Assembly: GCA_027422505.1 (NCBI GenBank)
Contig: JAPQWV010000001.1
Coordinates: 7,998,001-8,062,000, forward strand
Direction of reading: 5' to 3'
Length of the DNA stretch: 64,000 bases
Source: Craterostigma plantagineum
Lineage: Eukaryota > Streptophyta > Magnoliopsida > Lamiales > Linderniaceae
In this document: positions 53,201 to 64,000 of the stretch, piece by piece
How the letters are laid out: every line of letters starts with the position of its first letter
Numbering within the stretch: position 1 is the first letter of the stretch
Program-made: the position numbers and the translations under genes
The notes under the pieces: generated by a model
The model's database searches: none
Seen by the model: only the letters and a program-made list of their open reading frames with translations
What the model was told of the DNA's origin: nothing

Positions 53201-55375
53201 AGGGTAGACGTGGGTAATGGGCTGGATGGGCCGGTTCCGGTTCAACCGGTTCCGCTCTGGTTCCGGTTCCAATTCCGGGACCATTTTCCCGGGACCGGAC
53301 CGGAACCGCCGAGCTGAACCACGGGCCGTAAATGGTCCGATTCTGATTCGGCACATTTATTTTTTTAACTTAGAAACAATTTTCAAAATTTTTTGGACTT
53401 AAAAAAAATTCCGAAAATTTTATTCCAAGAAAAAAAATTACAAAAAAAAGAAAAAAGTTACAAAAAATAAAAACAAACTACTCAAAACTTACAAAGAAAA
53501 AAATTACAAAAACAATTATTCGAAATTATAGAAAAAAATAAAAAAAATTACAATTATTCGACTTGACTATTAATTAAAATTATGTCCGAGGCCTCCTCGT
53601 CTTCGTGTGAACTGGAAGAACGTAACTCGTCGATGGCGTTCTCCCTTCGGTTCTTCGATTCGGCCAAATACCAATCCTTCAATAATCTTAGCATTGCGAG
53701 CGAAGTCGGGCTAAGGCTCGTGCGCCGATCTCTGATAATTCGGCCGGATGTAGAGAAGACGGATTCGGAGGCGACACTAGACGCTTGCACGGCGAAAACA
53801 TCTCGAGCGATAGCGGATAGGGTCGGATAAAGTATCGTGTTCGACTTCCACCATCCCAAAACGTCGAAGTCTTCAGGAGTCTGGAAGTTGTGGCTCAATT
53901 AGACTTGGATCTCGTTTGTGTTCGACCCCGACGCACGCGTTTTACTTTTCGTGTTTTGTGCCTTCAATCTTCGTAGTAGTCCCATTGCGCCGCCAAGTCC
54001 TTTCGATGATCCGGCTTCACTCACTCGTATGGGCGGCTCACTCGTATGCCCCTGCTCAGCTGCATAAAAAGAAAAAATTTCTTGGAGAGAATCGTGAATT
54101 GACGTCTTTTGGTCGTCAACGTTCTTTCCAAGAAACTCAGCGTAATAATCGAAAAAAATATCAAACGTGTCCAAAGCGCAACTAGGGTCGAGTAAAGCAG
54201 TCAAACCGTGGACTATTGGGATTTTTTCCCAATACTCCCCGAACTTCTTTCCCATGTTTTGGATTAAACTCCCCGAACTCCAATATTCAACGAACTTGTA
54301 ACACATGGCGAAGAGGTTCGCTATAAACAATAGGGACGTCGGGTAATGAACCCCCAAAAATTTTTCCGTTGCCTCGTTGAATACTTCAAGCATCGACACA
54401 ACCAAACCTGCAATATCCCAATCGACGTCTCATAACTCATACCTAGAGTTGCTGCGGACTGCGAACTGGTTCCAAAATGGCGTCACCAAGTCCTTGTAGC
54501 GCATGAAAGTGCTGAGGAGGTGGTATAACGAGTTCCACCTAGTCGGGACTGGCAAAGGGAACTTATTGTATGAAAGTCCGGCGGCTTGCACGGTTTTCTT
54601 CCACGACTGCCCGTATCGGCGTTCACGTAGTAACTTTTCTATCACCTTAAATTTATCGATGATATCTCCCAAGATTTCATCGAAAGCGCATTGCACACAC
54701 AAGTTAATTATGTGGCAAGTGCACCTAACATGAAGTAGTCGGCCGTCTAAGGGTAACCTAAGGTGTTTACGAAGGATCTCTATCACTATTGTGTTCGAAC
54801 TAGCATTTTCTAAGTGATAGACATAAGCTTATCTTGAATTTGATATTTGTTAACGACGTTCATGACATAGTTCGAAATCGTGGTTCCTGTATGTTGTGAA
54901 ACTAGGGGATCTAGCGAAAGAATACGTTTTTTGTATAGTCCATGTTTCATCTATCCAATGGGCGGTCACCACTAAATAAGATTGCGACGTTACGTTTGTC
55001 CAAATATCGGTAGTCAAATTAATCCTACATGATATGTTGGCTAAATGACTAATTAAGCTAGACTGATATTCTTTAAACATCCTAAGACATATTTCCTAGT
55101 TGTATCGTACTCGTGAATGCGATAAACCCTTCACTTTCTGCAATGCAAAAGGGTTCTTCGCACATTACTACGAATTTAACTAACGCTTTCCTAAAAATTT
55201 CCCTAGTAATAACAAAATTCCTACTCGTACTAACATTTATTTGTTGTTGTCTAGGTTCGGTTCCTACTGGCTCTAGATCCGGCCCAAAATTATGCACCCT
55301 CTCAAGTGTTTTTTTCATGGAGTCCGTCCCACCTTGATTCGGGCCGGACATAAATTGATAGGGATGACGACACAA
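53201..55375 (-). pseudogene. hAT (Ac/RICESLEEPER-like) transposase relic
   Basis: Minus-strand pieces in order: an N-terminal region at 55375-55082 (KALVKFVVMCEEPFCIAESE), catalytic-core start at 55080-54850 (INLTTDIWTNVTSQSYLVVT, HWIDETW), middle at 54786-54430 (HVRCTCHIINLCVQ, PVPTRWNSLYHLL), then 54405-53899 (LFAMCYKFVEYW, ILDP-like LLDPSCALDTF) and the C-terminal dimerisation domain at 53898-53554 (FDVLGWWKSNTILYPTLSAI, SVASESVFSTSGRIIRDRRT). Each piece is in a different frame or separated by stops. No BED zinc finger was seen upstream. A GC-rich hAT-like end (tagacgtgggtaatgggc) lies near 53202; the opposite terminus was not found. Confidence 0.88.
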
Positions 55376-55549
55376 TTTTACAATAAGCGGTTGTTACTGC
55401 GGGATTGTCTTTATTTTTGTTTATTTTATTCTACCGTAGGGTCAACAAATTGTTAAATGTATTTTGTTTATTTTATTCTACGCTTTGTATTTTTGTTATA
55501 TTTGTACATGTAGGGATAAAAATAAGATCGTCACCCGTAATGCACATAT
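55376..55549. other. AT-rich, unassigned
   Basis: The repeated word tttgtttattttattcta occurs twice (about 55417 and 55464). Otherwise nothing recognisable. Confidence 0.4.
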
Positions 55550-55566
55550 GACTTCAGCGTGCTTTA

Positions 55567-55941
55567 TTTATTTATTTTTTTTTCAAACGATAGCTTGTAT
55601 TGATAAACAAAAGCACACGGACTAATAGCCCAATGGGTCTCTCCGGTGACATCATTATCCGGTAGAGAACAAAAGCTCACATAGGAGCACAACCACACCC
55701 AACAAAAGTGACAAAAAAGCCGACAGAAAACGAAAAAATCCCAAACTTTGGCCAAAGAGCTATAGAACTTACCACAAAAAAGGCTATTAAGTCGAATCCA
55801 CAATACTCTATAATTTCTTTGTCCAACAATCGAGGCCCTCGTCTTCATCGGAAGGGGCTCCCAACAAGGGGTGAAATGGCTCCACAAAGGAAGAAAAGAG
55901 CTCCCGACCCAATGGCCGGGAGAAGCGAACTCCACGTGGGA
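55567..55941 (-). mobile_element. Short 5'-truncated LINE-type insertion
   Basis: 375 bp flanked by a 17-bp duplication, gacttcagcgtgcttta, at 55550-55566 and 55942-55958. The left end is T-rich (A-rich 3' tail on the minus strand). An open minus-strand frame spans most of it but has no recognisable domain, so this is probably LINE 3' sequence. A SINE is less likely because no tRNA-like head is visible. Confidence 0.75.
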
Positions 55942-55958
55942 GACTTCAGCGTGCTTTA

Positions 55959-56577
55959 GCTGAGAAGATATTAGTCAATAATTGAACTCGAAGATGGCAT
56001 GCTTAACTGAACTAACATCAAGTTGAGTTCATCCGCTCTTCTAGCAAGTCAAAGCTCAAATAAGTGTAAAGATTTCAATGGCACACATAATTTCAAGATT
56101 ATGCAAACATCAATTCAAATCAAATCATCAGCTGCTCCAATCGAACAAGAAATCCTTGTGATTAATCAGCAGCTTATTCCATCAAACACACCCTCTCCTA
56201 ATTTAAGAACAAAGCCGCTTATCACTTTGACCACCAACGCGAAATTAATAATATCAAAAAATAACTTGAAAAGTTGGCCATAGTGAGTCAATATTGAATC
56301 AAAAATGGCGGCAGTCAGCATCTCAGACCTGACCAGAATTGAGTCAAACTACTTCAGCCGCCCATCTAAGAAGAAAGAACAATACTAAAATATTTCCTTT
56401 GGTCAGTTATGCAATAAAAAACCCTTGGACTAACTAGATAGAGCATGAACCACGTTAGTTCTCCAAATCTCGGCGCTCGAAATAACGCAGCAAACTCACT
56501 ACTACTATTACTTTATACCAACCAACCCACTCTGAATTGGTCGAAATTCGTGTTTCAAGGTGTTCATCGCATAAAAA
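55959..56577 (+). promoter_or_regulatory. Upstream region of the CRT-like transporter
   Basis: About 620 bp between the LINE duplication and the transporter start codon. Presumed to hold promoter and 5' UTR; no specific element could be assigned. Confidence 0.3.
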
Positions 56578-58931
56578 ATGAAGTTACTACTCACCCCAAG
56601 AAGCATCAGCCCCAAATCCTCCGCTCACTGCCTCGTCAATAGGGCTGGCTTCGATTTCAGACCGTTTTCGACTCTTCCCAGGTTTCAATTTCATCCCTTT
56701 ACGAAGAATCCAAGCAATGTCCGGCGTTCGATTTCGAATAACGGCCCGAAACCGATTCGAGACGGAAAGATGGCGACCTCGAGATTTGGGCATTTAATTC
56801 CCTTTGCAATAGCTTCATCTTCTTCGCCTGATATTCCATTGCCAAGCCAACAAATTGGCGACAAAAGGGCTGCTGTAATAATATGGTCAGCGATAACCCT
56901 TTCCTTAGCAGTCGCTAACAGAGTGCTTCAGAAACTCGCCCTTGTTCCAATGAAGGGTCATCCCCTGTTTCTCGCTCAGCTCAACAGCTTTGCGTATGCT
57001 CTTTCTTTACGTGCTAATTTCTTTTGCAATAAATGTGTTGTGACTAAAGATTCTTGAAACAGTGTAATGACCCTTTATTTGCGAATAGGTTGATATCTGT
57101 ATACTTTTCGATCCTCAACGTAAGGCACCGTGTCGGTATAACAACGGATGAGATGTTGGCAATTCCCAAATTGCCCTTCATGATCATCGGCCTTCTCGAA
57201 GCTGTTGCCGTTGTTTCTGGGATGTACGCCGGCGGTACGTAGTACACACACACTCCTACACACACAGAGAGTAATACATAGAAAAAAAAAAATGAATTTT
57301 CGATGAATGCATTCAGATGTGTGTAGTCTTTCCCTTTGCAGCTATGCTTCCGGGGCCAGCCATACCTTTGCTAAACCAGGTAAAAAAACATGAGCTTTTA
57401 ACCCGTAAATTATTGCAAAAGGAATGAGGGATTTTAACATTGCGACTTGTTAATTAATGCAATGTTTTCTGAGTATTGTCTTCTTTGCTCTTCTCCATCA
57501 GACATTCTTGGTGTGGCAGCTGCTTATTTCTAGCCTCCTATTGGGGAGAAAGTACTCTCTGAACCAAATCCTAGGTTGCCTCCTCGTCGGGGCTGGCGTT
57601 GTGGTCGCCGTCACGAGGTAATTTCTTTAGAAGTCCCTTCTGATTTGGAAAATTTCTTTTCAGTCCTTTATTATTCATTTCGTTCTTAGTTCATGTGTGG
57701 TCATAATGCAGTGGATCGGGCAATGCTAGAATGTTGTCGGGAATCGGGCTCCTATGGCCCGCGCTCATGATCGGTTCGAGCGCTTTTCAGGCCGCCGCGT
57801 CTATCGTTAAGGTAATAAATTTTCGGTAAACATTAATCCAAATTATCGTTATTAGCCAAACTGCGACTGAAGAATCTTAAAAGGACAAACTTACTTTTAT
57901 GTCGTGTAGGAATCCGTATTCGTCAATGCGGCGAAGAACATGAAGGTACGCAAATTTATTAGGTTTCGTATTTATTTTGTCCTGTATATTAGGATGTCAA
58001 ATTAAAGGGTTGCAATTTTAGGACAATAAGCTTTAAAATTGAAGCAAAATGAGGATGCCAAACTAAAGGTTGCAATTTTATTGCCGTAAATTTCAAAATT
58101 GAAACAATTCGAGAACAATTTACTCCAAGAAATCTGAACTTAGGGTGCATTTGGTCCACGGAATTCAACGTGGAAAAGAAAAGAAAAGTGTGGTATACGC
58201 ATTGAATTATTATACATTACACTTCACGTGTCGTACCATTCCCCATTTTCTTTTCTTTTCCACGTCAAAATCCGTAAACCAAACGGAGCCTTAATGTACT
58301 CAAAATGCTTCAACAATCCAGTAATCCTATAGTATTGAGGCAATTCGTTTCCCTCCATCTGACGACGCGCCTTGACGAGTCTTTTTTTTTTTTCCTCGAA
58401 ACAGGGAAAAACCTTGGACGTCTTCGTCGTCAACGCCTTTGGGTCGGGATTTCAGGTAATCCTCAATCTAACAACAATCTGTCTTACGCCTTTTTCTCGG
58501 TTAAATAACTCACCTACCGAGCTCTTCGTCCTCTTTATATATAATATTATTACAGGCGCTCTTCATACTGATGTTCTTGCCCCTACTCACAAACTTGCAA
58601 GGGATACCTTTCTCTCAAATACTCTCCTATTTTAAAAGCGGTGCAGGATGCTTCTTGAACGTTGGGACAAGCTCGATAGGTGACATATCTTAAGCCATGA
58701 ATCGAATTTCTCACAAATACGTCTTAACGAAAGAGAATATGTAATATACTAATACTAACCGCAACGATCTTTTCTGTGTCTTTTTCAGGATGCCATGGAG
58801 CCCCATTGTTACCATTCCTCTACATACTCTCTAACCTCTTCTTCAACGTCTCCATACTCAACCTCTTGAAGGTCTCCGACGCCATTATTGCTTCCCTAGC
58901 AGTGAGAGCTTCAGGTCTGTAACTTTTACTA

Positions 58932-58986
<55 letters not shown>

Positions 58987-59173
58987 TTATTCTTCTACCT
59001 CTCTTTGTTTTGCAGTTCCAATTGCGATTTACGTTCTCTCTTTGCCATTGCCGTACCTTCCTCACGGAGTAAGCTTGAGCCCGTTTTTCCACATGGGCTC
59101 TTTGATTCTTGTTCTTGGCTTGGTCTTATACAACGTTGCATGGCCGTGGAAGAATTATAAGAAATCACAATAG
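56578..59173 (+). CDS. CLT: CRT-like transporter (chloroquine-resistance-transporter homologue), plastid-targeted, 10 exons
   Basis: Exons 56578-56993, 57089-57234, 57342-57379, 57502-57617, 57712-57811, 57910-57945, 58405-58455, 58556-58679, 58789-58914 and 59016-59173. All junctions are GT..AG and the total is 1311 nt (436 aa plus stop). The first ~50 residues are rich in Ser, Arg and Pro with few acids (MKLLLTPRSISPKSSAHCLV), as in a plastid transit peptide. The rest is a drug/metabolite-transporter-like membrane protein. Recognisable family segments are ANRVLQKLALVPMK, YFSILNVRHRVGITTDEM, AMLPGPAIPLLNQ, LGRKYSLNQILGC, DVFVVNAFGSGFQ, GCHGAPLLPFLYI and LPLPYLPHGVSLSPFF. Arabidopsis relatives move thiols such as glutathione or its precursor across the plastid envelope; the same role here is inferred. 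No disabling change was seen. Confidence 0.93.
58143..58290. mobile_element. Tourist-like MITE in intron 6 of the transporter
   Basis: 148 bp with long terminal inverted repeats (about 40 bp) sharing ACGTGGAAAAGAAAAGAAAA, and flanked by TTA (58140-58142 and 58291-58293). It folds into one long hairpin. It lies wholly within the intron and leaves both splice sites intact. Confidence 0.85.
58932..58982. repeat. Compound (TC)n(AT)n microsatellite in intron 9
   Basis: A run of TC dinucleotides is followed directly by a run of AT dinucleotides, just downstream of the exon 9 donor at 58915. Confidence 0.95.
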
Positions 59174-59437
59174 GCTTTGATATACGTATTTATCTATTTT
59201 GTATGTTAGCCTATATATATTTAGTTATGTCGCAAATTCGTCGAGATACATGTGTTGATAGAAAGTATATCATGAGGATGAAGAGAGCTTATGCATGTAT
59301 GTCTAATCTCGGGCTACTTTGTTGCTGCTCTAATTAAGAGAACTGTATCTTTTTTCCAGTGTAGTATTTCTTTATCATTTAGAGGAAAATACGTCATTTG
59401 AAGAAACTAATTTTTGCAGCAAGCTTACGATTACTTT
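59174..59437 (+). other. 3' flank of the transporter
   Basis: Probable 3' UTR and spacer. No clear polyadenylation signal was assigned. Confidence 0.4.
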
Positions 59438-59440
59438 TAG

Positions 59441-60989
59441 GGGGTGTTAGTTTCTGGTGATCCAGCATCACGGTGATACTCGCATCACCGTGATGTGGAT
59501 CAAGGTGATATATCATCATTGCGTTTGTTTTGGGGTGATATTTCATTTCGCATATCAAGGTGATATTGGAATATTATGTTTGATTAATCACGGTGATGCG
59601 TGGGGTGATATTGCATAAATGACATACTTAACCCTACGTATATCATATATGTAATGTGAATTAATATTTTTATGTTTTTTTTTAATAAAGACTGAACTTT
59701 CATTAAGAAATATCATCGAACAGAATACATGCGAGTGAGTGAACAGGAGGAGTACGACCCTCAGCATTCCAACCCATATTCTTAGCAAGAAAATGAGCAG
59801 CCCTATTACCATCTCGTCTAACAAAGGAGAGTCCAACGTTATGAAGCGACTAGATCATGCACAGACATTCTCGAAGGATGCTTCCGATTTTAGAAGAGTC
59901 CGAGCTACGGTTTCGAAGGGCCAAGATAACCTCTTCACAGTCACTCTCAAGTACCACTCTATCCCAGCTTTCCATACGAACCAAGCATAAAGCTTCTCGA
60001 ACGGCTAAGGCTTCAATGACCACTGCCTCATGAATACCATGGATGAGACGGGTTCGCCACCTCCTGCAAGTCCCCATGCTATCCCGCACGATAATACCAA
60101 GAGATGCCCCTGCCCTATCATGGTGAATCGCTCCATCGCAATTAATCTTTAGCTCCGCATCAGTTGGGCGTAGCCACCTTTCTCCGTTTAATGGTTTATC
60201 CTTTGGAACCACTTTCCCCGCAAAAGGATCAGAATCCTTGCAAGTGAAGGCTCTAAGCGAAGTTCTTGGCGCACACGATACTCCCTCAAAGATCCACTTA
60301 TTTCGGGCACCCCCAAATTTCCCAGCACGTAGCAATAAAGCGTGTAAACTCTTCCTTCGTCAAGATAGAGGCCACATTACGGAGCCATTCTTCAGTAGAG
60401 CTAGACCATTGGTTGATGACATGCTTCGGGAGCTAGGACATCCTCCAAAAAAGCTTAGTGTCCGGGCAGTCGACAAAGATATGTCTAGCATCCTCCACCC
60501 CAAAGCCACATCTAGAATAACAAGGGCTGGATAATATATAATTAATATTTTTTATGTTGAGATGATATTTTACGTAATAATGTCAATGTTTTAGTATCGA
60601 GTTTAAATTTTTTTAAGCATTAATTATAAGTCTATTATATAATTATCAATATTATTTTATATTTTTAATTATTAAATGTGTTTTTAAGATTTAAAAATTT
60701 TAGTTCTATAATTTAAAATATGAATAAGGTTATATAAGGAATAAATGTTAAAATACCGTGGGTAATATTGTCCAAATAAAAATTCTAAATATCACCTCAT
60801 CACCGTAATGTTGGATCACCTAGCTTTTTGGGGGTGCTCTAAAAGTTGAAATATCACCCCCACTTTGATCACCTAGGTGATCTTCATTACGGTGATAACT
60901 CATCACCTACGAAAAACAAACACAGTGATGAGGAGGTAAGTGAAGATCACGGTGATGTTTTGGAGGATCACCTCAAAACAAACACCCCC
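59441..60989. mobile_element. Tourist/PIF-Harbinger-like element carrying a nested LINE
   Basis: 1549 bp (about 668 bp without the nested LINE and its extra duplication copy), flanked by TTA (59438-59440 and 60990-60992). Termini are GGGGGTGTTAGTTTCTGGTG and, inverted, GGGGGTGTTTGTTTTGAGGT. Both arms carry many copies of ATCACGGTGAT and GGTGATAT, probably subterminal transposase-binding repeats. No transposase is encoded, so it is non-autonomous. Confidence 0.88.
59675..60539 (-). pseudogene. 5'-truncated LINE fragment (zinc-binding RT tail + RNase H)
   Basis: Flanked by aattaatatttttatg (59659-59674) and aattaatattttttatg (60540-60556), a 16-17 bp duplication, with a poly-A tail on the minus strand at 59675-59684. 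It encodes the zinc-binding end of a LINE reverse transcriptase (CSRCGFGVEDARHIFVDCPD) and an RNase H domain at 60335-59850 (LKINCDGAIHHDRAGASLGI, IEALAVREALCL, VVLESDCEEV). One frameshift and one stop lie between them. The upstream ORF1, endonuclease and RT core are absent. Confidence 0.9.
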
Positions 60990-61027
60990 TTAGTATGAAA
61001 AGGGTAACGTGATTAATAAAACAGCAA

Positions 61028-61603
61028 GGCTGCGTTTAGTTCATGATGCTTTAAGCCCATATAAGAATGGTTTTATCTGGTTTAATCTTGTTCTCTTTGT
61101 AAATCTTTTTTTTTTCTTTAGAGCCCGCAATAAATGAAAGCCCGTTACTATAAACTGGTATGTCCAAGATAAATAAACTCATGGCAGGGCCGGGTTTATT
61201 TATCCAAGCCTGATAATTATTCAGAAATGACTAAAACATCCATACTCTACTAAATTATAAAATCCTATTTATTTCATGTGATTTTTATGGTAAAAATAAA
61301 TAAACGACACTAAATTATTCCTTGTTTCATGGTGATCAAATTGATATGCACGTCTTATATTTTTCAATATGCATAAGTATATTTATTTTGCAAATTATGT
61401 AATGATGAAATAAAGGCTATTTTTGTAATTTAACCAATAATACAAAGATAAACGTTTTGTTGTATTGGAAACTAAATAAGATAGTAATGTAATATAGTAT
61501 TGTAAAAAATACAAAGTGAACACCTAATCAGTACAAATGAGGAGAGTATAATCTTTAGATAAATTTATGTGACATTGTCTTATATACAAAACTAAACGCA
61601 GCC
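61028..61603. mobile_element. TIR element with ends GGCTGCGTTTAGTT
   Basis: 576 bp with a 14-bp near-perfect inverted repeat at both ends (GGCTGCGTTTAGTTC and inverted GGCTGCGTTTAGTTT). Flanks CAA and TAA suggest a 3-bp duplication with one change, as for Tourist-like elements. No gene inside. Confidence 0.7.
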
Positions 61604-61677
61604 TAATGGTACTAATTAGAACGGAGCACTTGTGACTTGATTAATAAATCTCCATCTCCATTTAGGAGGAGTATGCC

Positions 61678-62312
61678 CAGGGGCGGAGCCACCTCTAGCC
61701 TTGCCTACCCTGAAATTTAATTTTTTTTTTACCTATATATATATATATATATATATGCAATGTTGTTCTTGTAAAGGTCCCACCGACACCTTTGTGCATA
61801 TAAATCTAATTGATTAACTAATCTATATAATATTAGTTTTATGGTAAGATGGTAATTTCCCTCTTAATTGACCATAACACATAAATGAAGTCCATTGCTG
61901 GCGACTGACGAGTCATGATACTTACTTGAATCTTTACTTGATAGGCAATTCTTTTATTATATAAATTATATTAAAGTCTCTTTATGGAACTATTTGATTA
62001 TCTTTCCAAATACCGGATAGATGATTTCAAGCGACATAGAATCCCTCATCATTAGACATTAACAAAAATAATATAGGTCCGAAAAAAATAATCCCATTAT
62101 TATATTGTTGATATATGCAATATTCAGCATTTTTCATCTAATATATCCAATTATTTTGTCATTTATCATACAATGATTTCTATGGAGACTTGTAAAACAA
62201 AAAACAATTATAATTTGCCAGGTAATTTTTTTATTACATACTGTATTATTATTTCGTCTTATATTTTTTTAAATATTTGGCTTACCCTCAAATTATCCTA
62301 ACTCCGCCCCTA
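61678..62312. mobile_element. hAT-type non-autonomous element with ends CAGGGGCGGAG
   Basis: 635 bp, flanked by a perfect 8-bp duplication AGTATGCC (61670-61677 and 62313-62320). Termini are CAGGGGCGGAGCC and, inverted, TAGGGGCGGAGTT. A TA microsatellite lies at about 61735-61758. No ORF. Confidence 0.92.
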
Positions 62313-62442
62313 AGTATGCCAGACTCGATTAATATGTATCATGTTTTTTCCTTTTTTAGCTTTTAATGTCCCGAGGAATCTCTATTCAACCTTGATATGG
62401 GCTAGCCCCTAACTATCAGGGTGGGGTCCACACAATACAGAC

Positions 62443-63017
62443 TAGAACTGAAAGTTTGGGCAGGGCGGGCCGGGCCGGTTTGAGCGGGCTGCCCGGATGC
62501 TAGTGGGCCGGGTCGGGATGGCCCTAAAGAATTCGGGTCTAATATTCTTAGGTCCAAACCCATAACGTGATGGGATGGGCCAGCCCGTCAGGCTAATTGG
62601 CCAAGATTTTTAATTTTTTTGTAATTCATTAATTCAAAATCTTTGAATTATTTTTTATAAGGGGACTAAATTACTCTTATTATAAATTATATTTTATACT
62701 ATTATTATCACGATATTGCAAATATACAGTTATATCTCACAATGCATTAAAAAATATTATCTTTTCTTATAAAATTGAATTTGATAAATATTATATATAG
62801 AAGAATAAAAGAAAACTAATAAAATGGCGGGCCCAATTCGGCCTGTGGCCCATCGCATTTAACAAAATGAATCATGACCTCCAGCTCTTCCAGTTCTTAC
62901 GTTTTCGGCCCGCAGCCCATCAGCCAAGCGGGCCTGACGGGCCGATCCAAACAGCCCGATCATATTTTGGGCCCGGCCCGGCCCGGCCCATGGGCTTGAC
63001 CCAAAATTTCAGCTATA
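62443..63017. mobile_element. hAT-type non-autonomous element with GC-rich arms
   Basis: 575 bp. Termini are TAGAACTGAAAGTTTGGG and, inverted, TATAGCTGAAATTTTGGG, followed inwards by GGGCCGGGCC runs. The flanks atacagac and ctacggac match at 6 of 8 positions. The interior is AT-rich and non-coding. Confidence 0.75.
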
Positions 63018-64000
63018 CTACGGACAAGGCTCCACGCACTCCAGAGGTGAGACTAATCTCTATGGCCAGCTGATTACATCACAAATTCACCCGACAATAG
63101 TAATGGGATAACACCCCACGGGAATTTCTAAAAAAATATGTATCATCATATGATCATTTCCAGGAGAAGAATTTGATGTCCATTCACTGATATATTTCAT
63201 ATATTTTGGCGAAAAGCATATATGTAATTGCCTTTGATTGAGTAATGGATGGATTACTGCCGTGTTTATTACAACCGAAAAATTTGGGATTGGTGATGTG
63301 TTTGCTTTTCTTCTCGTTTTTTCCTTCGTGGGAACTTTTGTCGCTTCTCGTAGATTTGGTTCCTTCCTTCATAGAATGGATGTTTAAGATGTTTAAGTCC
63401 AAGACGAAAAAAAAAAGTGTGGAGTGGAGTCATAATTGTGGTAGAATTTCGAACTCATTTTGCAGAAGTGTTCTTTGTTTCTTTTGACACTCTAATACAT
63501 ATCTTTTTTGTTATTTGATAAGTTTTTCTTTAGGTAAAATTTTATTCAGATAAAATCGTATTGAGGACTTTATTGCGTATTTAGCTAATATTCATTAAAC
63601 TATAGTTTCCAAAAAAATGTATATAATCAAATTTTATCCCTTTTATGTATAGAATTTTTTTTCACTCTATGCGTGCGCTTAAAATATAATTATATTTAAT
63701 ATTTCAATTTTGAGATATATAGTTGTATTTAAGATGAAATATTATTTTTAAATTTATAAAAGAAAAATAATGTATAAGGGAATAAGTATAATATATAAAA
63801 AAAACTAGAAGTGTTGTGAAGATTATGCAATTAAATAAGAGTAAACGGCAAAAATGGTGCTTGAACTATACCACAGTTTTACTCTTCGTGCTCAAACTTT
63901 TCAATGTGTCGTTTTGGTTCATAAACTTTGCAAAACCTGTTATTTCTGGTTCCTTGAACTAAAGAACATGTGAAAGAACCAAAAAGGAACATTTTTGCAA
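63018..64000. other. Right edge: no gene supported
   Basis: Overlapping open frames at 63184-63487 on both strands have no family features. Near 63845 a MITE-like start (ggcaaaaatggtgcttgaac) runs off the window, a type of terminus common in plant MITEs, but its partner is outside. Confidence 0.5.

Noticed and set aside
58820..59092. 90-aa minus-strand frame opposite the transporter
   Set aside because: Antisense of exons 9-10 and the microsatellite in intron 9 of an intact plus-strand gene.
63184..63487. Overlapping plus and minus open frames of 72-80 aa
   Set aside because: No start context, domain or homology pattern; both strands open by chance in AT-rich DNA.

Overview
This is plant nuclear DNA, almost certainly from a eudicot and plausibly an asterid; the species is not identifiable from sequence alone. 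The evidence is a spliced type-B response regulator, a spliced plastid-type CRT-like transporter, Cassandra LTRs, chromovirus and Copia retrotransposons, Helitron, hAT, Tourist and Stowaway elements, and AT-rich intergenic DNA. By hand I find only two genes that look intact or near intact: a type-B response regulator at the left edge (45-1792, +) and a 10-exon CRT-like transporter (56578-59173, +), whose exons sum to 1311 nt, an exact multiple of three.

Layout. 1-1.8 kb: response regulator. 2.5-12.4 kb: a Helitron end, then a full-length chromodomain Ty3/Gypsy element (minus strand, 5-bp target duplication) with broken reading frames. 12.4-17.2 kb: a mosaic of degenerate repeats with DUF659/hAT-like fragments, a captured aldose 1-epimerase gene fragment and a solo Cassandra LTR. 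17.2-20.6 kb: a Werner-exonuclease-like pseudogene between diverged duplications. 20.7-22.0 kb: a Ulp1-protease-like relic without its catalytic Cys. 22.9-27.3 kb: a decayed autonomous Helitron (Rep plus Pif1 helicase). 27.3-29.7 kb: a Copia fragment split by a second Cassandra solo LTR and by a 478-bp insertion of unknown type.

29.9-34.2 kb: a quinone-oxidoreductase-like pseudogene and a separate copy of its first exon. 34.4-36.2 kb: hAT-type non-autonomous elements, two of them in equivalent sites of a duplicated unit. 36.2-40.7 kb: a DUF1985-like gene relic interrupted by a 2.2-kb solo LTR, followed by acidic repeats and a B3-domain fragment. 42.0-46.9 kb: clusters of an unusual GC-rich ~22-bp repeat, a Stowaway MITE and a second DUF1985/coiled-coil/Ulp1 relic. 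47.8-52.9 kb: a full-length but internally deleted Copia element. 53.2-55.4 kb: an hAT transposase relic. 55.6-55.9 kb: a small LINE-type insertion. 56.6-59.2 kb: the transporter gene. 59.4-63.0 kb: four TIR elements in a row, one carrying a nested 5'-truncated LINE.

The genes do not form an operon or pathway. The window is mostly a nested transposon landscape between two host genes, with several host-gene fragments caught in it. I see no wholly new biological system. The least explained items are the dispersed 22-bp GGGTCCC repeat clusters, the TCGA-dense block inside the Gypsy LTR, the unidentified 478-bp insertion, and the epimerase fragment captured inside hAT-like repeats. All boundaries and splice sites were read by eye.
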